Of a stretch of DNA of 13,000 bases, positions 5,688 to 11,594 are shown in pieces; the first letter of the stretch is position 1; each line of letters starts with the position of its first letter. The position numbers and the translations under genes were made by a program. A model generated the notes under the pieces. It did not search any database. It saw only the letters and a list, made by a program, of their open reading frames with translations, and had not been told where the DNA came from. This DNA comes from CAZCBD01 sp964496755 (GTDB taxonomy: Bacteria; Bacteroidota; Ignavibacteria; Ignavibacteriales; Melioribacteraceae), in contig CAZCBD010000068.1 of assembly GCA_964496755.1 (NCBI GenBank), forward strand, positions 1 to 13,000, given 5' to 3'.

Positions 5688-6460
5688 GTGGGGGTAAAAA
5701 CATTAATGTTTCTGCTATTATCTCGGATTTGAGAAATATTTCAGAACCGTTTATAATTGTTCATGGTGCAAATGCAAGGCGTGATAAATTATTAAACGAG
5801 CTTGGAATAGAAAAAAAAATCATTCAATCCGTATCCGGTTATTCAAGTGTATTTTCGGATGAACAAACTATCGACGTAATGATGATGGCTTATGCCGGAT
5901 TAGTAAATAAAAGAATTGTTGAAATGTGTCAGCAAAACGGAATCAATGCAATTGGCCTTTCCGGCTTGGATGGGCAAGTAATTCAAGGTAAACGTAATGT
6001 AGGAATGCGTGTTAGAGAAAACGGAAAAATAAAAATCTTAAGAGATTTTTCAGGAAAACCTAAAACAATTAATAAAAATCTATTAAATTTGTTACTTGAA
6101 AACGGATATACTCCTGTTCTGTGTGTTCCTATTATTGATGAAAACGGTTTTGCAATTAATTCGGAAAATGACGACATAGTTTCTCTTTTAACAAACGAAT
6201 TGAAAGCCGACAAAGTTATTCAATTGATTGAAGCAAAAGGATATCTTGAAGATGCTAATAATCCCGATTCAGTAGTTCAAAAAATTTCATTTCTTGAACT
6301 TGAAAAAAGAGAAGCAGAGGTTGAAGGCAGAATGAAACGGAAAATACTTGCTTTGCGAAAATTATTTGATGTTGCAAAACCAACGGTATATATTAGCGAC
6401 GGTAGAACGGAAGCTCCAATAACAGATGCATTACAAGAAAAAGGAACAGTTATAAAATGA
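5669..6460 (+). CDS. lysZ: LysW-gamma-aminoadipate (acetylglutamate-type) kinase LysZ
   Basis: 263-aa amino-acid kinase of the N-acetylglutamate kinase family that phosphorylates the side-chain carboxyl of the LysW-bound substrate. Landmarks: the N-terminal nucleotide-binding MLIVKIGGGKNI, IIVHGANARRDKL (29-41), the GINAIGLSGLDG segment (91-102), MRVRENGKIKILRDFSGKP, which is a LysZ-type stretch, GYTPVLCVPIIDENG, the NSENDDIVSLL catalytic Asp region, EGRMKRKILAL and YISDGR near the end. AGGAG at 5657-5661, 7 nt upstream, supports the ATG at 5669. The start lies inside the preceding gene (19-nt overlap) and its TGA overlaps the lysJ ATG (ATGA), so the three are probably translationally coupled. 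The short N-terminus without an allosteric arginine-binding helix suggests no arginine feedback of the long-NAGK type. Confidence 0.93.
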   Translation: MLIVKIGGGKNINVSAIISDLRNISEPFIIVHGANARRDKLLNELGIEKKIIQSVSGYSSVFSDEQTIDVMMMAYAGLVNKRIVEMCQQNGINAIGLSGLDGQVIQGKRNVGMRVRENGKIKILRDFSGKPKTINKNLLNLLLENGYTPVLCVPIIDENGFAINSENDDIVSLLTNELKADKVIQLIEAKGYLEDANNPDSVVQKISFLELEKREAEVEGRMKRKILALRKLFDVAKPTVYISDGRTEAPITDALQEKGTVIK

Positions 6461-7611
6461 GTGATTACAAAGAACTTCAGCAACAATATGAATTTGATAC
6501 TTATCCCAAAAGGGATTTAACAATTGTAAAAGGAAAAGACGCAAAAGTTTGGAGCGATACCGGCCAAGAATATATCGATTGTGTTGGTGGTATTGCGGTA
6601 GCAAATGTTGGTCATGCCAACGAAGATGTTGCAAATGCAATTTACGAACAAGCTAAAAAATTGGTTATTTGTCCGAACATATTTTATAATGATACTCGTG
6701 CAAAAGCTTTAGAAAAAATAATTGAAGTTTCACCTAAAACTTTAACGAAGGCTTTTTTAACCAATTCCGGTACAGAATCCATGGAAGCAGCTTTAAAATT
6801 CGCCAGAATCACAACAGGCAAAACCGACTTTGTTGCTGCTATGAAAGCATTTCACGGCCGTTCAATGGGGGCATTAAGTGCTACGTATAAACAGGAATAT
6901 AAAGAAGGCTTTGGCCCTTTGGTTCCCGGTTTCACTCATGTTCCATACAATAAGTTTGAAAAATTGGAAGCTGCTGTTACGGAAAATACTGCGGCAATAA
7001 TTCTTGAGCCGGTTCAGGGTGAAGGTGGAATCAATGTTGGTAATCCGGAATATTTTAAAGCCGTAAGAAAATTGTGTGATGAAAGAGGAATACTTTTAAT
7101 ATTAGATGAAATTCAAACGGGATTTTGTCGTACCGGTAAAATGTTTGCTACCGAACATTTGGAAATTGAACCCGATATGATGACGGTTGCAAAAGGAATT
7201 GCCGGCGGCTTTCCTGTAGGGGCATTGCTCTGCAACGATAAAATTAAAGTGCCAATTGGTAAGCATGGAACAACTTTCGGTGGTAATCCGCTTGCTTGTT
7301 CGGCTGTTGTTGCTTCAATTAATTTTATGCAAAAGAATGAACTTTGGGAAGTTGCCCGGCAAAAAGGAAAATACTTTTTGGAAAAAATTTCTCAATTTGA
7401 ACTTTCGAAAGTTAGAGCGGCAAGAGGTATTGGGTTAATGATTGGTATTGAGTGCAAGGAAAAAGTTAAGCCTTTAATTGAACAATTAATGGAAGAAAAG
7501 GTTTTAACTTTGCCTGCTGGTCCTACTGTAATCAGGATAGTTCCGCCGTTAACTATTTCGTATGAAGAAATTGATTTTGTAATTGAAAAACTTATTAAAG
7601 TACTTAACTAA
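6457..7611 (+). CDS. lysJ: LysW-gamma-lysine / ornithine aminotransferase LysJ (class III, ArgD family)
   Basis: 384-aa pyridoxal-phosphate aminotransferase that converts the LysW-bound semialdehyde to LysW-gamma-lysine (or -ornithine) using glutamate as amino donor. Motifs in order: DTGQEYIDCVGGIAVANVGH (34-53), FLTNSGTESMEAALK with the phosphate-binding NSGTES (103-108), FHGRSMGALS (132-141), ILEPVQGEGG (182-191), LILDEIQTGFCRTG with Asp217 and Gln220, VAKGIAGGFP with the Schiff-base Lys246, and HGTTFGGNPLAC (270-281). The length is that of the family and no key residue is missing. Its ATG overlaps the lysZ stop. Sequence alone cannot separate LysJ from ArgD acetylornithine aminotransferase; the operon decides. 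A phosphatase gene follows after 15 nt. Confidence 0.94.
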   Translation: MSDYKELQQQYEFDTYPKRDLTIVKGKDAKVWSDTGQEYIDCVGGIAVANVGHANEDVANAIYEQAKKLVICPNIFYNDTRAKALEKIIEVSPKTLTKAFLTNSGTESMEAALKFARITTGKTDFVAAMKAFHGRSMGALSATYKQEYKEGFGPLVPGFTHVPYNKFEKLEAAVTENTAAIILEPVQGEGGINVGNPEYFKAVRKLCDERGILLILDEIQTGFCRTGKMFATEHLEIEPDMMTVAKGIAGGFPVGALLCNDKIKVPIGKHGTTFGGNPLACSAVVASINFMQKNELWEVARQKGKYFLEKISQFELSKVRAARGIGLMIGIECKEKVKPLIEQLMEEKVLTLPAGPTVIRIVPPLTISYEEIDFVIEKLIKVLN

Positions 7612-7616
7612 AATTT

Positions 7617-7623
7617 AGGGGGG
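7617..7623 (+). promoter_or_regulatory. G-rich ribosome binding site for a TTG-start gene
   Basis: AGGGGGG lies 3 nt before the TTG at 7627. The first in-frame ATG is after residue 100, so the TTG start is required to keep the signal peptide. The same G6-AAT run precedes the GTG start at 1839, the other non-ATG start recognised here. Confidence 0.5.
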
Positions 7624-7626
7624 AAT

Positions 7627-8712
7627 TTGAAAAATTACTTGTTTGTTTCCTTTTTTATTTTGATTCAAGTTTTGTTTGCACAAAGCACCGAATCAAATTC
7701 GTCTGAAAAATTAATAACCGATGGTCCGTATATTTTTCTTTCTGATTCATCCTACGTTATTAATTGGATTGAAAATAGTAAGCTAAAATCGAAAGAGGTT
7801 TTATTTAAAAATAAGATCTGTTCAAAAGATTCACTGCTCGGGTTGCCGTTAAATTTAATTCTGAGAAAAAACTTTCGGGTTGAAAAAGATGAACTGAGTA
7901 TAAATTCGGATATTGCGGTAATTAGTGATATGCACGGGCAATTTGAGGTTTTTCGGCGATTATTGAAAAATGCAAATGTAATAGATGACAACTTGAATTG
8001 GAGCTTCGGCAATGGTTATTTGGTTATAATCGGAGATGCTTTTGATCGAGGTGAAAAAGTTAATGAAATATTTTGGTTGATAGTTAAACTTGAGCTACAA
8101 GCAAAAAATAAAGGTGGAGGTGTTCATTATTTATTGGGTAATCATGATTTTATGGTTTTGAATAATGACCTCAGGTATGTAAATAAAAAATATTTTGCAG
8201 TATCAAAGTTGCTAAAAAAAACAATTCCCGAAATGTATGGTAAACGTAGTGTCCTTGGAAAATGGTTGCGTTCCAAAAATGTTATTCTGGGTTTGAATAA
8301 ACTTGTTTTTAATCATGCCGGATTATCAAAGGAAATTGCCAAATCGGCTTTAGGCATACAAAAGATCAACAAAATTTTTCGCGAAAAATTAATCGGGATT
8401 ACTAAAAAGGAAGTTAAGGCTGATAGCTTGTTAACTTTACTTTATCGGAGCAAAGGCCCTATTTGGTATCGTGGATATTTTAGAGATAGAGAATTTACTG
8501 AGAATGATCTGGATACGGTTTTAACTTTATTTAATAAGAATAAAATATTTGTAGGTCATACAAGTTTTAATAAAATAAATACATATTTTAATAATAAATT
8601 AATCTCCATAGATTCAAAGATTAAAACCGGAAAAATGGGAGAAATATTAATTATTTCAAAAGGCAAATATAAAATAATTAATGGTAAAGGAATAAAAAGA
8701 AGTTTGTTTTAA
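7627..8712 (+). CDS. Exported PPP-family (Shewanella-like) metallophosphatase
   Basis: 361 aa from a TTG start. Residues 1-18 form a signal peptide (Lys2, then a hydrophobic run to VLFA) with likely cleavage before QST, so the enzyme should act in the periplasm or outside the cytoplasmic membrane. The calcineurin-like core has the two-metal motifs ISDMHGQ (Asp101, His103), IGDAFDRG (Asp137, Arg141), LLGNHDFM (Asn172, His173), FNHAG (His230) and FVGHTS (His311), plus GPIWYRGY. This spacing and the GNHDFM variant resemble bacterial Shewanella-like protein phosphatases. The substrate is unknown; the family dephosphorylates phosphoproteins or small phosphoesters. It starts 15 nt after lysJ and no terminator intervenes, so it is probably the last gene of the LysW operon, although no link to amino-acid synthesis is evident. 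Confidence 0.83.
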   Translation: MKNYLFVSFFILIQVLFAQSTESNSSEKLITDGPYIFLSDSSYVINWIENSKLKSKEVLFKNKICSKDSLLGLPLNLILRKNFRVEKDELSINSDIAVISDMHGQFEVFRRLLKNANVIDDNLNWSFGNGYLVIIGDAFDRGEKVNEIFWLIVKLELQAKNKGGGVHYLLGNHDFMVLNNDLRYVNKKYFAVSKLLKKTIPEMYGKRSVLGKWLRSKNVILGLNKLVFNHAGLSKEIAKSALGIQKINKIFREKLIGITKKEVKADSLLTLLYRSKGPIWYRGYFRDREFTENDLDTVLTLFNKNKIFVGHTSFNKINTYFNNKLISIDSKIKTGKMGEILIISKGKYKIINGKGIKRSLF

Positions 8713-8713
8713 T

Positions 8714-8730
8714 AGTCAAAAAAGTTGACT
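8714..8730 (+). other. Inverted repeat between the phosphatase stop and the rplU promoter
   Basis: AGTCAA (8714-8719) and TTGACT (8725-8730) are perfect 6-bp arms separated by AAAAG. They begin 2 nt after the phosphatase stop, and the right arm is itself the TTGAC promoter element of rplU. No T-run follows, so it is a poor terminator. It could be an operator or a chance palindrome. Confidence 0.35.
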
Positions 8731-8755
8731 TCTAAAATCATATTCTTTATATTTG
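8725..8755 (+). promoter_or_regulatory. Bacteroidota-type promoter of rplU-rpmA
   Basis: TTGACT at 8725-8730 and, 20 nt after its TTG, TATATTTG at 8748-8755 give an exact TAnnTTTG match. Element and spacing equal those upstream of lysW. The predicted start near 8762 leaves a leader of about 25 nt with GGAGG at 8777-8781, suitable for a strongly expressed ribosomal-protein operon. Confidence 0.72.
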
Positions 8756-8787
8756 TTGTTCTAAAATAGATTTGATGGAGGAAATAA

Positions 8788-9096
8788 ATGTTTGCGGTGG
8801 TTGATATAGCCGGACAACAATTGGAAGTTAGAGAAAATGGTAAGTACTATGTTCCAAGATTGAATGCTGAAGCCGGAAGTGAAGTAGTATTTGATAAAGT
8901 ATTAGTAGTAACTGATGATAAAGAAACAAAGATCGGTACTCCAACAGTAGAATCATTCAAGGTTACAGCTAAGGTAATTGAACATCTTAAAGATGAAACT
9001 GTGTTGATTTTCAAAAAGAAAAGAAGAAAATCATATCAAAAAATGAATGGACACAGGCAACAATTAACAAGAATAGAAGTTACAAAGTTAGGATAA
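8788..9096 (+). CDS. rplU: 50S ribosomal protein L21
   Basis: 102-aa protein of the large ribosomal subunit that binds 23S rRNA. It shows the family's N-terminal FAVVDIAGQQLEVRENGKYYV, the central FDKVLVVTDD, and the basic C-terminal KKKRRKSYQKMNGHRQQLT stretch that contacts RNA. The length is normal and the start is fixed by GGAGG 6 nt upstream. It has its own promoter and forms the usual rplU-rpmA pair with L27 14 nt downstream. Confidence 0.98.
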   Translation: MFAVVDIAGQQLEVRENGKYYVPRLNAEAGSEVVFDKVLVVTDDKETKIGTPTVESFKVTAKVIEHLKDETVLIFKKKRRKSYQKMNGHRQQLTRIEVTKLG

Positions 9097-9110
9097 ACCG
9101 GAGGTAAATT

Positions 9111-9368
9111 ATGGCTCATAAGAAGGGTCAAGGTTCATCAAGAAACGGTCGTGATAGTAATCCACAGTATTTAGGCGTTAAACGATTTGGCGGAGAAAGA
9201 GTTACTGCAGGTTCAATTATAATTAGACAACGCGGAACAAAAATTCACCCCGGAACAAACGTACAAAAAGGAAAAGACGATACTTTATTTGCAACTGTAG
9301 ATGGTATTGTTAAATTTGAAGTTAGTAGAGGAAATAGAAAATTTGTTTCCGTTTATAACCAAGCTTAA
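9111..9368 (+). CDS. rpmA: 50S ribosomal protein L27
   Basis: 85-aa large-subunit protein whose N-terminus reaches the peptidyl-transferase centre. It begins directly with MAHKKGQGSSRNGRDSNPQY, without the cleaved N-terminal extension seen in Firmicutes and relatives, consistent with a Bacteroidota-type genome. LGVKRFGGERVTAGSIIIRQRGTKIHPG and the VDGIVKFE block are conserved. GGAGG at 9100-9104 precedes the ATG. It is followed by a strong terminator. Confidence 0.98.
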   Translation: MAHKKGQGSSRNGRDSNPQYLGVKRFGGERVTAGSIIIRQRGTKIHPGTNVQKGKDDTLFATVDGIVKFEVSRGNRKFVSVYNQA

Positions 9369-9398
9369 TTCGATCGTAAAAAACTTGATATAAAATTG

Positions 9399-9425
9399 AA
9401 AGGGTACTTTTGTACCCTTTTTTTT
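9399..9425 (+). terminator. Strong intrinsic terminator after rpmA
   Basis: AAAGGGTAC (9399-9407) pairs perfectly with GTACCCTTT (9412-9420) around a TTTT loop, followed by further T residues to 9425. It ends the rplU-rpmA transcript. Confidence 0.93.
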
Positions 9426-9691
9426 GTTTAAACGTATGGATGTTTGTTTAAGTAAATATTTCTTTTATTAATTGATCTTCCTAAATTATTACTGAGAATT
9501 ATAAAATCTTTTAAACAATTTGATGCTGTAAAGGGTTTTGCAACTAAATTAATAATGCGATAAATGGATATTATTTAAAAAAATCAACCATAATTTCTTT
9601 GAAATCTGCTACAAAACCTTTAAATTTACATTATATTTTGAAATTTTTGTTTCTAAATAAATTTAAATGATATTTTTATTACAAAAAGTTG
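9426..9691 (+). other. Non-coding gap before the carboxyltransferase gene
   Basis: About 266 very AT-rich bases with no convincing gene, tRNA or riboswitch. No exact TAnnTTTG promoter is present; TATATTTT at 9632-9639 is one base off and lacks a TTG at the right distance. An imperfect inverted repeat, TAAAGGGTTTTG (9529-9540) against CAAAACCTTTA (9612-9622), is the only structure seen. The promoter of the downstream gene must lie here but was not identified. Confidence 0.5.
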
Positions 9692-11425
9692 ATGGCTATG
9701 AATAAAAAAATATTAATTAGAGATTTAACTCTAAGAGATGGACAGCAATCGTTATTTGCTACAAGAATGAACCAAGAACAAGTTGAACGAGTTTTGGGGT
9801 TTTATAAAAAGGCTAATTTTTATGCCATGGAAGTATGGGGTGGTGCAGTACCCGATTCAATTATGAGATATCTTGGCGAAAATCCGTGGACGCGCTTAGA
9901 ATCCATTAAAGCTGAAATAGGTGATATTTCCAAACTAACCGCATTATCTCGTGGCAGAAACTTGTTCGGATATAATCCGTATCCGGAAGAAGTTATTGAG
10001 GGCTTTAACCGGTTGGCTGTTCAATCCGGTATTTCAATAATGCGGATTTTTGACTGCTTGAATGATATCAATAACATGAAATCAACAATTAAATATGTAA
10101 AAGAATATGGCGGAATGGCTGATTGTGCTGTTTGTTTTACTGTTGATCCTAAGTTTACAACCAAACAAAAAATAAAAGCACTATTAAAAGGCAAAAGACT
10201 TCCGAAGAATATTTTTTCAATAAAATATTTTGTTGATAAAGCTAAGGAATTAGAGGAATTAGGGGCGGATATTATTACTATTAAAGATATGGCCGGTTTA
10301 ATTAAGCCTTCGTTAGCGGGTAAATTAATAAGAGCATTGAAGGAACAAATTAAGGTGCCAATAGATCTGCATACTCACTGTACACCCGGATATGGTTTAG
10401 CTTCCGTCTTAATGGCTATTATTAATGGTGTTGATATCGTAGATACAAACATTTTTTATTTTGCCGGAGGTCCTGCTGCTCCCGCTTTTGAATTAATCCA
10501 GATTTTTGCCGATAAGCTTGGTGTTGATACGGGAGTAAATCGTGAAGCGGTTTCGGAAATTAATAAAGAATTAAAAGTGATTAGAGAGGAATTAAGAAGT
10601 TTTGACACGGTTCCGTTTCCTAACCATTATGATATTGTGAAAACCAAATTGCCCGAAGTAATTGATGTATTATTTGACCAAGCAATTGATTTTGCTAAGC
10701 AAGATAACGAAGAAGAACTTTTACGTGTTTGTAATAAAATTGAAAAATATTTTAATTTTCCGGCACCAAACGAAGCAGTAAGAAATGCGGAAATTCCGGG
10801 TGGAATGTACACAAATATGTTGGCCCAATTGAAACAATTAAAATTAGACCATTTGCTTGATGAAGTGCTTACTACTGTTCCTCAAGTTCGTTTGGATTGC
10901 GGGTGCCCGCCTTTAGTTACTCCTTCAAGTCAGATTGTGGGTGTGCAAGCTGTTAATTGTGTTATTGATAAAAATAAAAATAATGAACCTTATACTACCA
11001 AATCTACTCAGTTTGTGAATTTGGTAAAAGGAAGTTACGGGCAAACACCGCTTCCAATAGATTCGGCATTTAGAGAGCAGATTACCGGAATGGAAGAGGA
11101 AATTCCTTACGATACTTCGGCATATCAAAAGCAAGTGGTTGATAAATTGGCTGATTGCGATAATATTTCAATTGCCGATAATGAAAAAGAAGAATTATTG
11201 TTAGAACTTTTTCCTGCCGTGGCAAGACCCTTTTTAACCGAGAAAAAACGTACTGCATATAAGGCAAAAGTTGAAAAGGAAGAAAAAGAACGAAAAGAGA
11301 AATACTTAAAAGAAAAGTCGGCATATGATAGTTTAACTCCTCAGGAAAAAGAGGAAAGACTAGTGTATGGGTTATTAAATTATTGGAACATAACCGAAGA
11401 GGAAGCCGAAAAATTAAAAGTATGA
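9692..11425 (+). CDS. Biotin-dependent carboxyltransferase subunit (pyruvate carboxylase B / oxaloacetate decarboxylase alpha / transcarboxylase 5S type), no biotinyl domain
   Basis: 577 aa if started at the ATG at 9692; a TTG at 9689 and an ATG at 9698 are alternatives and none has a clear ribosome site. It transfers CO2 between carboxybiotin and pyruvate/oxaloacetate in the cytoplasm or at a membrane pump. The N-terminal HMGL-like TIM barrel has RDLTLRDGQQSLFATRM (metal-ligand Asp at about 16), EVWGGAVPDS, RIFDCLNDINNM, ITIKDMAGL (carboxylated Lys at about 198), and DLHTHCTPGYG with metal ligands His227 and His229. A PYC/OADA conserved domain follows, with VPFPNHYD, EIPGGMYTNMLAQL and VTPSSQIVGVQAV. 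The last ~60 residues are highly charged and end EEEAEKLKV with no AMKM biotin-attachment motif, so the biotin carrier must be another protein. It is monocistronic here. Which of the three enzymes it belongs to cannot be decided from this window. Confidence 0.88.
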   Translation: MAMNKKILIRDLTLRDGQQSLFATRMNQEQVERVLGFYKKANFYAMEVWGGAVPDSIMRYLGENPWTRLESIKAEIGDISKLTALSRGRNLFGYNPYPEEVIEGFNRLAVQSGISIMRIFDCLNDINNMKSTIKYVKEYGGMADCAVCFTVDPKFTTKQKIKALLKGKRLPKNIFSIKYFVDKAKELEELGADIITIKDMAGLIKPSLAGKLIRALKEQIKVPIDLHTHCTPGYGLASVLMAIINGVDIVDTNIFYFAGGPAAPAFELIQIFADKLGVDTGVNREAVSEINKELKVIREELRSFDTVPFPNHYDIVKTKLPEVIDVLFDQAIDFAKQDNEEELLRVCNKIEKYFNFPAPNEAVRNAEIPGGMYTNMLAQLKQLKLDHLLDEVLTTVPQVRLDCGCPPLVTPSSQIVGVQAVNCVIDKNKNNEPYTTKSTQFVNLVKGSYGQTPLPIDSAFREQITGMEEEIPYDTSAYQKQVVDKLADCDNISIADNEKEELLLELFPAVARPFLTEKKRTAYKAKVEKEEKERKEKYLKEKSAYDSLTPQEKEERLVYGLLNYWNITEEEAEKLKV

Positions 11426-11465
11426 AAAGTAAAAATATGAAAAGTAAAAATATGAAAAGTAAAGA
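11421..11465 (+). repeat. 15-bp tandem direct repeat, three copies
   Basis: Three head-to-tail copies of TATGAAAAGTAAAAA (11421-11435, 11436-11450, and 11451-11465 with one change, ending AAAGA). The first copy contains the TGA stop of the carboxyltransferase gene, so the array lies at and just after its 3' end, before the terminator. Each copy restarts with ATG in one frame and carries TGA in the gene's frame, so copy number would not alter the protein. Confidence 0.9.
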
Positions 11466-11480
11466 ACGGATAATATGATT

Positions 11481-11507
11481 AAAAGCCTCTTTTGGAGGCT
11501 TTTTTTT
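11481..11507 (+). terminator. Intrinsic terminator of the carboxyltransferase gene
   Basis: AAAAGCCTC (11481-11489) pairs with GAGGCTTTT (11495-11503) around a TTTTG loop and runs into a T-tract to 11507. The stem is perfect. Confidence 0.92.
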
Positions 11508-11535
11508 GAGTTATAAAATCTTATTTGTAAGAGCT

Positions 11536-11566
11536 AAAAAAACAAAACCCCGAAAATTTCGGGGTT
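11536..11566 (-). terminator. Intrinsic terminator of the ribonucleotide reductase gene
   Basis: Read on the minus strand, AACCCCGAAA (11566-11557) pairs with TTTCGGGGTT (11555-11546) and is followed by TTGTTTTTTT down to 11536. It lies 28 nt after the stop codon of the minus-strand gene and faces the terminator of the convergent plus-strand gene. Confidence 0.9.
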
Positions 11567-11594
11567 AAATATTTAAGTGTTAAACATTCTGATA

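Noticed and set aside
9632..9640. TATATTTT as the promoter of the carboxyltransferase gene
   Set aside because: The last base of TAnnTTTG does not match and there is no TTG about 20 nt upstream. The nearest TTTG (9598-9601) is 30 nt away.
11422..11478. 18-codon open frame over the 15-bp repeats as a gene
   Set aside because: It is a by-product of a low-complexity repeat with no ribosome site and a lysine/serine repeat product. It is reported only as an observation.
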